From Ectocarpus siliculosus (lineage: Eukaryota; Sar; Phaeophyceae; Ectocarpales; Ectocarpaceae), in contig FN649747.1 in NCBI GenBank assembly GCA_000310025.1, forward strand, positions 1,709,452 to 1,773,451: a stretch of DNA of 64,000 nucleotides. The letters run 5' to 3'. The position numbers and the translations under genes are program-made. Position 1 is the stretch's first letter, and the number at the start of each line of letters is the position of its first letter. Of the stretch, positions 1-12,713 are shown one piece after another. Under the pieces are notes generated by a model. It searched no databases. It worked only from the letters and a program-made list of their open reading frames with translations, and was not told where the DNA came from.

Positions 1-3000
1 CACCGAGGCCGGCCGCCGCGCCCAAGTTCGGACACCTCATCGTCAAATGTGTCAAGGGCATCGAGCTCAAGGTGCCTCAGGCTGTCCGATTTTGTCGCTT
101 TGTAGAGGCGGACCATGATGCGGGTTTTTCTCTCAATTTTGACCGACATATTGCTCATTGAGCGGTCGGTAGCAAATGTGTTCTTGCTCCGATGAACAAG
201 TTACAAACGGAGGCGGTAGTCTAGCAAGAAGTGACACCAGAGTTCAAAGGACGTTGTATCTGCCTTGCTAAGCTGGTTCCGGGTACACTTGCGAAGGAAC
301 TGGGTGGGTACGTTCGGCACACCTATCTAATCGGGTGACATGCTGGTCCTGATGTAGTGCTGCGGTGTGGCTTCACAGGAAATTTCCCGCTCGAATCCGC
401 GCCGCCCTCTCTTTCCGCTCTATCTCGCTTGCTAGAAAGCATGTCCTCTCCGTTCTCCTGTCCCTTTTTTCCCTTCCATCTCGTTCCAACCATCTCCTGT
501 GTTTCCCGTCAACCTCGTCACTCCGACGCAGGCTGGATCGGGGATGTTCGGTAAGGCAGACCCATACTGCAAAGTCGTCATCGGCACGCAGGAATTCTCT
601 ACACGCCCACACAAGGTACGATTGGACATAGAAATGTTACGTTCAGGGACGTGCGTGCTCGAAAATGCTATAGGACGGAATCTTGAAGGACGCTCATCCA
701 GCGGTCCATGCTAAAAAAAAATACTGAGCTCGCGCGGGTCTGGAACCCGAGTCGGAACGCCAAGTGAAACATCGCACATAGATGAAGCAAAGTATTATGA
801 CCCTTTTGTACGGCTAACGCCATGGCCCCCAACCCAACCTCTCTCCTTCCGCTGGATGTGCCTGTGGCGCACGACACGAATGGCGCAAAAAACGATAGAC
901 TGGCGGGAAAAACCCGGTGTGGAATGAGGAGCACGCGTTCGAGATCTCATCAGAGAAGGAAGCCATGATCGAGATTTTCGACAAGGAGAACGTTGGCCAG
1001 GACAAGTTCATGGGAGAGCTCAAGGTGACCGCATAACGGGGGTAGGAGCGGAAAACGGTGACCGCTCGTACCCGCAATAAGGGGCAATCGTGGCGTCTTC
1101 TTATATCGCTGCTACTTGTTGGCATGCATTTCTTCGAAGCAATACTGTACCACCAGTGCTTAACCAAAGGGTATACACTGCCGGTGGGGGCTTGAAGAGT
1201 TTCTTGGGCATTGGTACACACGTACATTTCGATCCGGTAGGCTCTGGGAAAGAATTACTTTCCGCTCCCGCTCCGAGGAGATGAAAGTGAAGCGTTCCGC
1301 TAGACATCGATCAATTTTACCGGCGCAAGCACTCCATTTCCGTTTGTGTTTGTCGCCGAACAAACATGCCAGCCACTCACCTACATGGACACGCCCGAAA
1401 CGGCTATATGGCCTACTTCGACTAGCTCTGGGGTTGGGGCGACAAAACATTGTATGCTTGGGGCGTTTGTCAAGAAATGGCAACGTACATAGCAAGACTC
1501 AGGCCCCACCGGCGAAGCAACCGTGCGTTGCGCCCATTCTCTCTACTATTCAGACAATTCAAGGCTAGAATTCTGTGGAACGGTTTTGACGGGTGACCAG
1601 CGCTTGGGCTCACTCTGGCAAAATCGGCGCTCATATCCGACACGCTGTTGTTGTTGTTGTTGTTGTTGTTGTTGTCATCGTCGTCTTCACATAAAAAAAC
1701 GCTCCGATCTCTCTATCCAGACCTTCATCTGTCCGTACTAATCTAACGCTTGACGCGGTCGATTCCCGTGGTCACAGGCTAACTTATCCAAAAAATGTTA
1801 AAATATCATGGACCCGAAGCGTCCGCAAATCAATAGAAATCAACGACAGACACGCTGGTATATACTTATTGTTGTTTCTTCTAATCAGGTATTACGCTGA
1901 GTGGATTCGAAGAGATTCTACCTTGACGTGGGGGAGAGGAAAGTTCAGAACATGTCTTGAACATCCACTACGTTTCTCTTGCCTCTACCTTGCTTTGTTC
2001 AGCTTGAAGCGATATTGCTGGGTACAAGCGGGGCCTGGTTGATGCATTTTAAAAACACCCACCAATAACTGTACCGGTTCTTCGCTCGGTTCCCAGGTGA
2101 ACATCATGGATTGGGTGTCGAAAGGTTCCTTCAAAGGCGATTTGGAGATGCTGGACAAATCAGGAAACGGGGTCGGGAAGATCCACGTGGCCGTCAAGTT
2201 CGAGCGACCAGGTAAGTTACAGTAGTGCATTGGTTGGCTGTACCCTCCTGTAGCTGGTGAGACTTCTTCGTCCTGCCGAGCTGTTCCAACACTCGTGGTT
2301 TAGCTCTCCTGAGTAGCTCAATTTGTTCACAGCTTCTCAATGTTAGGATACAACCTGGCCCACCCCTGATCGTTGTTCCGGCGTTGCCGTGCTCGATATT
2401 CGGTTTGGGTACCAATGGTTCTTATTTCATCTTAGGAGCGGCGGGGGCAGGTCCAGGGCTGTCAGCAGGGCCGGTTGTTGCCACCGGAGCTAGGCCAGCG
2501 GGAGCCCCCAAAGCCCAAGGCACGAGAGATCCCAACAGCAAGTTCAGCGATGAGGAGGTGAGCGAACTACATGCACAAACACCAAACGGACACGCCAATT
2601 GATGTCTCCGAAGAGTTCCATGGAATATCTGTGCAAATCTCTTGTTGTTCTTTTAAGTCCCGAGCTCTGTTCAACAAACCAACGGGAACAGGGAGAACTG
2701 CTACACGCTCTTTTTCCACGGATGGTACGAAACATTCTCCACAAAATAGCAACTCCGTCTGTTCGTGTTCCCGGAAACGGTTCTTCTTTGCGTGGTTGCA
2801 TCCGATATCATGTAGCTCGTGCCGTTTCATTATATGTCCAGCGTCAGGAGCGAAACAACGACACTGATTAAGGATGTGATGATGTTGGCACCGCGTCCCG
2901 CCTGACGATCAGTATTTGTGGCCAACCAAGACTCCGTGCGACCTTGTCAAACGCCTGTAGTTGCCGCCCCCCGCTTGAAAACATATGTTAAGTAAGGGTG

Positions 3001-6000
3001 AAGGTCAGGTTTACACGGAAAATATCATGGTGCACTGTATCAAAAACATGTTGTTAGCGGTAGGTCCTTCCCTGCATCTGACCATTTCTTTTTGCAGACG
3101 TTAAATCTAAGAACAAGAAGGGCACTGTGTTTCCTTCCCTCGAATGAACGCCTACAATCCGGTGCTGCGATCTATCTCCCCACCCTTTTGCTTGGCAGAT
3201 CTGGGAGGCCTTCGTGGCGTTCGACCTCGACAAGAACAAGTTTGTCGGGGCGGCCGAGATTCGACACGTGCTCGTCAATATCGGGGAGCAGGTATAATAG
3301 TGATTGTGGGTGTACAGTGGGAGGTCCTTGGTATGGCGGTGTTGAGCTAACCCGACACAACCGCTGGAGGCTGAATGAAATCTCCGTTTGCTTTTCTGGC
3401 CGGAAAGCACTTGTGACAGTCTTTATCTGATGTACCAACATGTTGTTTGATGGTAACGTGGTGTGTTGACTGCTTCAGGTCACGGACGATGAGGTGGACG
3501 AGATGATCCGCATGGTGGACAAGGACGGCGATGGACAGGTATTTTCGCAACCAACCCATCCAGTACTCAACCGCTAGCACGTGGATATATTCAAAGGGCT
3601 TCGCTTCGCTCCCCAAGTTTAATTTCTTGCGCACACTTGATGACCAATCGTATGATGTGATTTAGCGGGACCACAGACGAATTAAGTTGGAGAAAGTCCC
3701 ATTGATACTCAATATCGCCACCGGTCACGCTGCAAAACTCACGCAAATATACCCCTTTCTCCTCTCAAACCCAAAGGTAGAAGAACGACGACGATTGGCG
3801 GTTGGATAACGACCGATTCTGAGGTCGCTCGTAGCATTGAGAACGCTATTAGGCGTGAAGACGATTATACCTGAAGAAATAACATCAACAACAAGCGACA
3901 ACAACAGCTACCCTCTCGACTCACCTTAATCCACCCCACCGCACCCCACCTCACATCGAAGGTGTCCTTTACGGAGTTCTATGAGATGGTGACCGGAGGA
4001 AACTCGCCCCCGCCAGGACTGGGGGGCACCGGCGGCGTAGCCGCGGGAGGTGGGGGGGCACCTGGCGGCGGAACGGCGCTAGCTACGACAGCACCACTAG
4101 GGCAGAACGTTGTGCAGCAACGCAACAAAAAGAAGCAGGTAGACGTTGTTCCCACCGTGCTTAAATCGTATCTTCTGAGGCACACAGGTCGGCTTGATTA
4201 CAAGGGCGAAATTCCTCTTTAGATCAGACATTGAGATTGACAACATGGCGCGATTTGACACTTCATGCATGATTCCAAGTAATGGGTAAATCGTGTTTTG
4301 CTGTTGCTGATAAACCCGTTGTTCGCGAGGTTGTATCGCCAAAACGAACGCGAGTCACGAAAGTGTGTTAGGGCGGCTGCCGAGGAACTCAAATCTTCGG
4401 TTGCATTAACGGACAACAATCAAACAAGGACATCGGGAACGACCTTCCCTGCCCAAGAATATTTTGTGTCGGGTTGTACGTTGATAGATTGTGGCCGATA
4501 ACTGCAACGATAGAGTACTACCAATGTCCTGGGCACATGTGTACCCAGGTTTAGGCCGATTCTCCGACACTAATTTTGTGGGGTTTCTGACCCATTCTAA
4601 ACCCCCCTCCTAAACACGCACTTATTCCTGTCCTCATCTGGGTTTAAGGCTATGGACGACTTTGCAAGGGACAACAACATCAAGCCGGAGAGCATCAAGA
4701 AGGCTTACAAGCGCTTCCAGGTGAGAGAGAGGAGGTCGTTTCGAGTTGGTCAATGTCTCACTCTGCATGCATGTAGTTTCTGGATGCAGCGTCTGCTCGA
4801 CCGCTATCCATGCTAGTTCTAGTTCCATTGAACGCATAACAGAGACTTGTAACACTGGATATAGCTCCATTTCAACCTTTTCAACCATGGCCTGCCGATC
4901 ACGCGCGGTGTCATCGTAGACCATGCGTGTCCTTCTCTGAATCATAATCTGTCGCGGTTTTGGTTGCTGTTTTCCCCTACTAGGAACGAACCACGGCGCT
5001 CATGTTATTTCTGGTGGTAGTCATGCCAACCCATATCTCCACGGTGATGCATCATGGTGGCACGGCTCGATAATTGGTTCCGTATGCTTCATTTAGTACC
5101 AGTGCCAGGCCATTCGTTCGAAAAACGCCAGTATAGGAGACTCAAAGCTAAGAGGGTTCACACAGGAAGTTTTGGAGTGGCCGAGAAGTCCAATGTGCAC
5201 ATGGGTTGTAGACTTCCGTGCGAGATCTGGCAAACATGAAGTACAGCTGTTCAGTGACCTCTTCACCCACCCCCTGCCGCACCCGAATGATCCTTAAACC
5301 ATCCAGGCTACGGACAAGGACTCCACGGGTATGATCGACTACACGGAGTTCTGCGAGATAATGCAGGTCGGTATAGCATTTTGTCGGACGGCATTCGTTG
5401 TTGAAACACAATTGTAGATAATTTCACGCGGTTCCATTGTAGTCGTGGCCGTCGTAGTTCGATAAATACTCTCCTCGGTGTTTGCTACTTTCCGGTCTCA
5501 ATCGAAACCAACCGCACTGATTATTTTGACAGAAACACTTTTGGTGGAATTATGATACCCTGCGTGTTGTTTTCTAGCGTAGTCGCTGTGTGGTTCAATA
5601 TGTCGAAGAACAACTGGCTCCTGCGGTGCCTGACCCCAGAATGCATGCCGCGCTACTTGTGGCTTGTCGTTCGCTCCTGACTGAGTGGCCACGGAGCCGT
5701 TAGCGCAGTTCACCGCAATTTGTTTTTGGCCGTTATGAGTAGGATGCTTCATCCATGAAGTAGTCTAGGCAGTAAGTGGTCGCCTACTCTCCCCCAAACA
5801 CTCTTTCGCTGAAGCTCATTCATTTTTCGGCCGTTTGAGATATTGGCACTTTGGGTTGTGATGGGCGTGTGCCATGAAACCGCCGCCGCCCAAAACAGGT
5901 GGACCCTTCACCCCAGTGCGAAGGGCTGTTCCAGCTGTTTGATGGCGACCGCTCGGGGCAGATCGACGTCAGAGAGTTCATGATTTCCCTCACCAACTTC

Positions 6001-7664
6001 GCGGGTGCGAGCAAGGACGACAAGCTCAAGTTCGCCTTCATGATCTTCGACGAGGATGGCAACGGCGTCATCACCAAACAAGAGGTACGTACATGGTACA
6101 ATAGGAAAGGCGGGAGCTTCCCACCATTCTGCTCTAAACGTTCCCTGCTAATGGGAATCCTCGAAGGGTTTCTCGGCGAAAGTTTGGTTAGATCGGCATG
6201 TGCTTTATATTATCTATTTATAGTAATAGAGATTGAATCCAGGCACCGCAATCAGTGCCGCTTCGCTTCTTGTGCTTTGCACCTGTTCATGTAACTTGAT
6301 CTGCCACCAAATCAGGACTATATCCTGGGGAAGGATTGAGGTTTTCTAACTTGTAAGAACAATGCGCGTGCCTCCGCTCTTTAGGGTCCTGCTACATATA
6401 GCACAAACCACAACATATGCAACACATTGTTGTGCGAAGAAGCGTACGAGACGTTGACTCTCTCCTATGTAGACCCAAGGCCATGTAAACCGATCGCGAA
6501 TGAAATGTGGAAGGTCACACAAGCATTCCTAGAGCACACGAATGTGTGCCACCGTTTTGCTCCCCAAAGGATTGCAAAAAACAAACAACTTTTTCTTCTG
6601 GCGTTTACAGTAGAGGGAGTGCTTGATACCCCCCTTTTGAAATGGTCGTTGCTGCCCTCGCAATGCTGCACCCACGCTATGTATTCTCGCCCGGCACAGT
6701 TGGCCCGAATTTTGAAGGCCAACCACATGGCTCAGTCGGAGGCCGAGGTGGCTCGAAAGACGGACACCATCATGGCTCAGGCAGACAAGGACGGCGACGG
6801 AGTCGTAACCTTCGACGGTAAGATTGAAAACAGCATCCGACCCCTCCTGCGTTATCCTAATATCTTGTAGATTGCCGCGTACCCACGGCTGCTTCCCCAA
6901 TTGTTTTTTTTAAGTGCCGTTGGTGGCTTGGTATGCATACGATGGCGTCATGAACGGGGATAGATAGAAAGGTACTGTATGCATACAGGTGTATACTGCT
7001 GTTTCGTGACTGCTGACACGAGAGCGAGACAGGAGAAGGCTAACATCCGACCCCTTCTTCGTTATTCCTAATATCTTATCCCTTCCGAACTGATTGGCAA
7101 CTCTCACCGCGCTCACACTTCATTTTTGGCCTACAAGTAGCATTATTGCCATTTTCCAAGAGTAATTTGGTGCTTTTCGGTGTGCACAGGTGCATACAAA
7201 CATCCGTAACCCTGTTGACAATTCTGGCAACCAAACTGCCTACATCATGTAGTCTACCCCACCCTCTCCTTGTTGATGCTAAAGCCCTGAGACATCCAGG
7301 TAGCGACCATACGATTCCCACCCTCACTTGTAGTGTGACTTCGTACCACAGAGATTATTGTAGCTGCCTAAACAACATACTTTGCACCTGCTTGGCACAT
7401 CGTGACTAGACGTCTCTCACGCCTATTTTACACCAATTCTGTACAGTGTATCGTGCCGCCCCTGATCCCCTCCAGTTTTATCGGCTCGAATCCTGTGAGT
7501 GTTGTCCACACTACCCTGCACGTGTAATCGCACAAACTTACTGGACCGTCAACCCATCCCAACCCCACTGTTGCCCTGGTTGCTCCGTTGTTTTCGCTAC
7601 CTCAGAATTCGTCATCGTGTGCAAGAAGTTCCCCAACATCCTCTTCCCTTCGACCGGCAAGTAG
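1..7664 (+). CDS. C2 domain plus six EF-hands calcium-binding protein (5' partial)
   Basis: Exons: 1-71, 532-615, 899-1024, 2097-2211, 2436-2557, 3199-3291, 3479-3538, 3962-4138, 4649-4720, 5307-5366, 5899-6084, 6700-6817, 7606-7664. All use GT-AG and keep frame, giving 446 visible residues. The start lies upstream of the window. Residues about 10-125 form a C2 domain (GHLIVKCVKGIELK, then GKADPYCKVVIG, NPVWNE and FDKENVGQDKFMGE carrying the calcium-loop acidics). A Gly/Pro/Ala linker follows. Six EF-hand loops come next: DLDKNKFVGAAE, DKDGDGQVSFTE, DKDSTGMIDYTE, DGDRSGQIDVRE, DEDGNGVITKQE and DKDGDGVVTFDE. A Gly-rich insert separates EF2 from EF3. The first loop lacks a typical Gly at position 6 and may bind weakly. 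No membrane segment is visible, so a soluble calcium sensor with calcium-dependent membrane docking is inferred. The family is clear; its specific partner cannot be told. Confidence 0.88.
1646..1675. repeat. (TTG)n microsatellite in an intron
   Basis: About ten TTG units inside intron 3 of the C2/EF-hand gene. A longer TTG array occurs at 9432-9470. Confidence 0.9.
6829..7079 (+). repeat. Duplicated 35-bp intronic segment
   Basis: A segment starting CATCCGACCCCT and ending CCTAATATCTT occurs at about 6833-6867 and again at about 7042-7078, with a few substitutions. Both lie in the last intron of the C2/EF-hand gene, the first only 15 bp past the splice donor. This is probably a local duplication. 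Confidence 0.6.
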
Positions 7665-8482
7665 TCGGATAAATGATCCCACCAACCGCGGGAGAATAAA
7701 CGAAGACGGTGTATTCTATCTGTACTCGTTCCATAAAATGGAATAACACACGGACGCCGGAAAGTGTACAGGATGGACGGAAAATCACGCCTTGGGAGCG
7801 CCATGATAGTGCGGTCAACGTGCTTGCGTGGGTAGTGGAGCTTGCCGACTGGGAACCACACACACAACTTGCCCGTTACGCCTGTGTGGACGTGGTGGCG
7901 CGGGACACGTTCCAATAGATTACTTAGATATCACCGCATTCTCCTTTCGTCCTCGTGCCGGTGACGGGATGACGATCGCCGTGTTGTGCGGTTCCCTCCC
8001 AGAAATGGTGGGCTTGAAACATTTCCTCGGACCTGTGTGATGTTTTGCAATCGATTCCATTCGATTCTCTTTCTACAAAGCCGCTCGCACGGCAAAGTCA
8101 TAAGGGTTCATTCACGGGAGGCTTGAACTCGATTTTGTTGTCGCGATGTGCTTTCCGATGCCCTCCGGCTAGATCGGGCGCAACAAGCGAACCAAGTTAT
8201 TGGCAAACGAGCATTGAGTGGACAGACGAGATTCCGCACACTGCTCACGATTCTTCGGGTATGTTGTCAGAGGGCAAAGCGCAAGCACCACACACTACTT
8301 CTACGGCCCCCTTCCTTGAGTGAGCTCGACGCCCCCCCTGCCTCCCTCAGTGGGACTAGCACTAGACCCATGGGTTGTTGCTCGCCTTACTAGTTCCTGT
8401 GCCGCTTTCGTTCGCCTCGACTAGACGTGATTTACGGCGTGCGGCTTCGGCAGTCTTCCCGTACAACACCAGTCAATGCAAT
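7665..8482. other. Convergent intergenic region
   Basis: This separates the stop of the C2/EF-hand gene from the stop of the opposing GNAT gene. It presumably holds both 3' UTRs. I see no convincing exon, RNA gene or repeat, and no canonical AATAAA that I would assign with confidence. Confidence 0.5.
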
Positions 8483-9431
8483 TCACAAACGCTTCTCGAG
8501 AACGACTCTATCCCCATCGTCCGGGCCATCATAGTCGATGTGTACAAGCTCTCTATCAACAGGGACTCTTCCGCTCTGTTCACCCAAGGAACGATGCTCC
8601 GACGCTCCTGAGCTCGATCTCGCCTTTCCAGTTCCCCCCTTTCTCTCGTCACCTTCTGCATCGGGCGCAATAGCGGGTACTGCTTCGAAGCCGATCGCCT
8701 TGTGGAACGCCACGGATGCGGTATTAGCAGGGCTGGTCACGGCATGAACGAGGGTACAGCCACGAGTCTGGACTGCCTTAAAGAACTGATCGTAAAGAAG
8801 CGCCCCTAGCCCCGCCCCTCTGTGAGCAGGGTCGATGCCGATGAAATGAGCGTGCGCCTGAAAAACATATAAATTCCAAAACAAAAGAGAGAAGAGGTGA
8901 GAGAGCCGTGCTGTGCGCTGTTCGTTAGATTTCAGCCCGGACAGACTAGCGCTACACGGTTTCTACAGTAGTAATCAGGCTCCCCCGGTCTACTCTTGGC
9001 TGAGCAGAGAGTCCGGGAGTGTGGTGGCTATGTCCTGCCACCGGAGGTTGGCTATTTCCTTTGGTGCAATGTGGCGAGGAATGCCAAGCGTGACCGAGCG
9101 AACTCAGTCCAGCTAGGGTGGCGAGGAGAGTGGGCGAGCCTTCGCGGACCCTTTTCCCATTCTCCTAAAGATTCATCAACTCTTCGCAGCCGTTGGGAAT
9201 CGTAAGAGTCGTAGACCCTCGAAGAACGGTAATCTATTATCACATATCCTCTCAGATCCTACTCTTTATGTACGTGTATCTGTGCTCCCTGAATCTCCAT
9301 ATCCTGACCTCCACATGACGCATGGTTATACTATTAGTCACCCCACAGAGAGCGAACGACCTCGGTAGGGACAGTCATGCACAGACCGCGGCATAGTTCG
9401 GTAAAATAGAGCGAAAATGCTGCAGATGTTA

Positions 9432-9470
<39 letters not shown>

Positions 9471-11709
9471 CGTGCCTGAGTGGTTCAGAGAATGGGGATC
9501 GTAAACCCGTTGCCATTTCACGCGCAGCTTGGTGTCCTGTTGACGACGCCACATTGTTACAATTACAATGGGGAGGGAGCAGGTCCGCTACTCCTTGCTG
9601 TGAAGCAATCACACTATTGTAGTTGTTGTTTGGACCAGGTCAGATAAGCGTTCGCATGGAGAGAGTGGGAGCAGAAGGCAGATACACCTTAAGACATCCA
9701 TGCCAACGGAGAAGTCAAAGTTTTTCATAGAGCGCTCACGCAACGCTAGTACGACGCCCATACACAAATATACCATATGCTACCCCAGAGATGCGCCAAC
9801 AAAACTTTGACCGCTATCCAGTAACACCCCTCTTCCCTACCCTTCGCATGTAGGTTTCGTTGAACAGGAAATGGTTACTTATTTCCCTGTGCACCCCCCG
9901 CTTTTCCGCTCCTCTTGGGTGCTTGCCATCAACTTTCAACGTTCTGCGACGACATACATCACACCGTCCACGTATTTTTTTGTTTCGGTCGTGCCCTTCC
10001 CCACCGCCGGTTTATTGGCATGTGCGAAGGTGTACCGATTCTGGTAAAGGTCAATCGACGGATACCCTGCGAATCGGGTTCACCTTAACACTCTCCACCC
10101 ATAGAATTTACCCTCAACTGGGACCCTCTTGTGGCCAGGACGGGTAATTCGATGGAAGTATCACAAGGTTCTTTGTAGGATCGACTCCAAGAGGTGTTCT
10201 CAGGACTGACACACATTGTGTCCATGGGAACATGTCCAAGTCAGGAGAAAACATGTGCACCCAACGAGATTCGAACCAGTATCCTGTCGCTGACGCCATA
10301 CTTTAAGGGAGGCGAAGCCGTAGACGGTTGCTTGCTCCTAGAGGTAGATGAAGGTTCTGTCGTTGACAGGCTTGTCCACGACCACGTAGAGATGGGAAAA
10401 GTTGCTTGTTATTGCTGAGAGACGATCAGCAAGGGTCTGAGATGAAGTGGGGATCCAACTTCATCTCAGGGGGTACACAGAGTAGAAAATTCGAAGGGGG
10501 TATGGGTCAGAAGGTATACCTCCTGACCAATCCACATCCTATCAACAAAAAGATGTACCCTATTCATGCTAGCAGCCACACTCCTTAACAGTATCCTGCC
10601 GCTGACATCATATGCGAAGGTGTACCGATTCTGGTAAAAGTCAATCGACGGATACACATGGAGGATAATATCAACCACATCAACAACAACAACAACCAAT
10701 GATAAAAACTGGCATCCAAGCCCAAGTAATGGTTTGGATCATCTACCCCTTTTCCGGACCAGTTCACTCACTTGGATCTCGACGCTGCTGTTACGGTGGG
10801 CACTGATTTCCAAGAACTTGGTGTGTGTTTAGAGTGTTGTCTACATCGTACAAATCTATACTCCGTATTGCCGTTCTCTCCGTCGACACGTGTCCAATAC
10901 GGTGATCAAACACAAATATTTCCCCTTGTCTTCTGACCACCTCCTTCTCATTTTGAACAACCAAGAACCCACTACGTTGTCGGAGGCACGACGACAGCGT
11001 GTTCAGCGTTGCATTGCGTCATTGCTTACCATGAGAAAGAGCCAGTGCATTTTCGTACATGCGCAAACCCAAGGTGTGACTCTTGCTCCGTTCACTGCGG
11101 ACGTACCCGATCTGTCCTCTTGCTGGCATATACACCAAGATAGCTGCATGCTCAAGGCGAAAGGAGAAAACAGGCTTGCCAAAGATTGAGGTGTGTGGAC
11201 AATGCTCGGGTACCTACCTCTCCGGCCCTGGACTGGGAGACGAATCCACAGAGAAACCCCACAACAACTTCGTCCCGCTGTTTCGTGTCTGCCGCTTCCG
11301 CTTGTTGTGCTTCCGCTGGTTGTGCTTCGTCCCTGATCACCGCCATGAAGGTAGTGTCGCAGAAATTATCGAAGAAAAGCCGGGGCAGCATCGGCGACAT
11401 TCGTCTTCCCCCCCACCAAGCGTCGACGAGGCCGATCACCGCCGAGTAGTCCTCGCTGCCGGTACACGTCCTTACTGTGTAGCGGCGGTTGCACGTGTCA
11501 ACGCCCTGTGAAGAGCACATCATCATGATCGATTCCTGAGCAGGACTCCGCGAACGCCGCTGCTGCCTGAGATTCGCTTTTCGCTGCCGGACTGCGGATA
11601 TGCTTGGACTAAAGGCGCCGATATATGCCACAGTCAGCCAGCACAAGCACAGCAGGAGCGCAGTGGAGGTCATGTCAGCACAACATGTCCCGCCCGCTGC
11701 TTTTCCCAA
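8483..11709 (-). CDS. GNAT-family N-acetyltransferase, probably plastid-targeted
   Basis: Two exons on the minus strand, 11709-11218 and 8857-8483, joined in phase 0 by a 2360-bp GT-AG intron, giving 288 residues. The second exon carries acetyl-CoA-binding motif A (HFIGIDPAHRGAGLGALLYD, with the R-x-x-G-x-G core), and the family signature continues with SVAFHKAIGFE. The first exon supplies the early strands (YTVRTCTGSEDYSAVIGLVD, then VVVGFLCGFVSQSRAGE). The N-terminus is a hydrophobic leader (MTSTALLLCLCWLTVAYIGA) followed by Phe and a basic Ser/Arg/Gln-rich stretch, as in heterokont bipartite plastid presequences. Met-13 (at 11673) gives a cleaner signal peptide than Met-1 and may be the true start. 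The substrate cannot be inferred. The C-terminal 60 residues are polar and probably disordered. Confidence 0.82.
8985..9330 (+). repeat. Dispersed repeat R1, copy A
   Basis: About 340 bp in the GNAT intron matching the reverse complement of 54715-55085. Shared landmarks in order include GTGTGGTGGCTATG, GGCTATTTCCTTTGGTGC, ATGTGGCGAGGAATGC, GTGACCGAGCGAACTCA, GAGAGTGGGCGAGCCTTCG and TATCTGTGCT-CCTGAA. Identity is high in the first 150 bp and lower after that. No conserved reading frame stands out. It is probably a non-autonomous transposable element. Confidence 0.75.
9432..9470 (+). repeat. (TTG)n microsatellite
   Basis: Thirteen TTG units in the GNAT intron, immediately upstream of a tRNA-like segment. 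Confidence 0.95.
9469..9547 (+). other. Possible tRNA-like pseudogene or SINE head
   Basis: A 79-nt segment begins GTCGTGCCTGAGTGGTTCAG, resembling the A box and D arm of Ser/Leu-type tRNAs. It ends GCGCAGCTTGGTGTCCTG-TTGACGAC, resembling a B box with two mismatches, and its ends can pair over five bases. A GGG-CCC stem with a seven-base loop (ATCGTAA) fits an anticodon arm. The B box is degenerate, so this is more likely a pseudogene or a SINE promoter than a working tRNA. Confidence 0.25.
10019..10654 (+). repeat. Direct repeat pair with tRNA-like B-box motif between
   Basis: A 45-bp segment (GCGAAGGTGTACCGATTCTG followed by GTAAA-GTCAATCGACGGATA) occurs at about 10019-10063 and 10610-10654 with two or three differences. 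A flanking motif (CAGTATCCTG-CGCTGAC) also occurs twice, at about 10276 and 10589. On the minus strand at about 10266-10278 lies GGTTCGAATCTCG, a good match to an RNA polymerase III B box. The block ends near an (AAC)n tail at about 10680. This suggests nested or tandem SINE-like copies in the GNAT intron. Confidence 0.45.
10440..10467. repeat. Short perfect hairpin
   Basis: GAGATGAAGT and ACTTCATCTC form a 10-bp perfect inverted repeat around a short GGATCC-containing loop, within the SINE-like block of the GNAT intron. Confidence 0.7.
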
Positions 11710-12713
11710 GTGATTTTGACATTTTCGTCCTCACCCCCTGTCTGGAGACCGTAGTAAAGGATTTTCATTGGTCAACGTCTTCGGGCAATGCTTGGATCGC
11801 AGGGAGAGAGCGCGCGCGCGATGACAGATCGACAGGAGCACTTCCGCCAGGGTTGCGCAAGAGGTCGTGAGGCACGCATCCCCTTGCACCCCCGCCCTGC
11901 GAGGTGAGTGTGCCCGTCAACGTGTACAGCAGTAATTTAACACAGCAGCAATCACACGCACCTCATGGAGATCAAGCGGGACTGTCAGAGTTTTTACGTG
12001 TGAGATGTGAGAGCACAACTACAGCAGTCCACATGTTTAGACGACACCACCAGCTGATGAGCGCAGCCCATCCGTCAAGCACGACGGCACGCCATTTCCT
12101 GATGCGGCATTGTCACACTACTGCTGTGTTGGCTTCACACTGCTATACAGTTAAGTGTTTGCTGCTAGTGTGCGTGCTTCTAAGGTTTGGGCATCGCAGT
12201 TACCTGGCACCAGCGCCCGCCGCCCAATTAATTGAGGATGGATTTGACATGAGCTTGTATGCCATCATGTGCCATATGTGTCATGTGCAATGTGGAAGGC
12301 TCTCTACAAGTATGTTATTGTTATTTTCAGATTGTTGGCGCTTCGTGCGATCGCCGAAGTGACGAAGGTCAAATCAAATAATGTGTAGAGTGATGGTGCT
12401 AAAGACGACAGACTTTACAAATGAGGCCACGTAGATGAGAAAAGACGAGCAACTTACAGCAGTAGTAGCTCCCGAAGTGGCTGAAGGCGGGATGTTGAGG
12501 GAGTGGAAGAATTGACAGGGAAGAGGGCTGACGCCGGCATTTTCAAGGCGAGAATCGGAATAATTCCGACTTATAGCCAGTGTGAACCCCTGCATCCATA
12601 CATCGGCTTGTAGCGAGTACCAGAATAAGTCGCGAACGCATCCATCTGGAGAGAAACGCAGCTGCAGTGCGCATTGTGAGGGTAAGGCGCAGGAAGATTC
12701 CGATACACACGGT

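Noticed and set aside
11904-12362. 152-codon plus-strand open frame
   Set aside because: No family resemblance, His/Cys/Ser-rich composition typical of random frames, and three copies of a non-coding 9-mer nearby.
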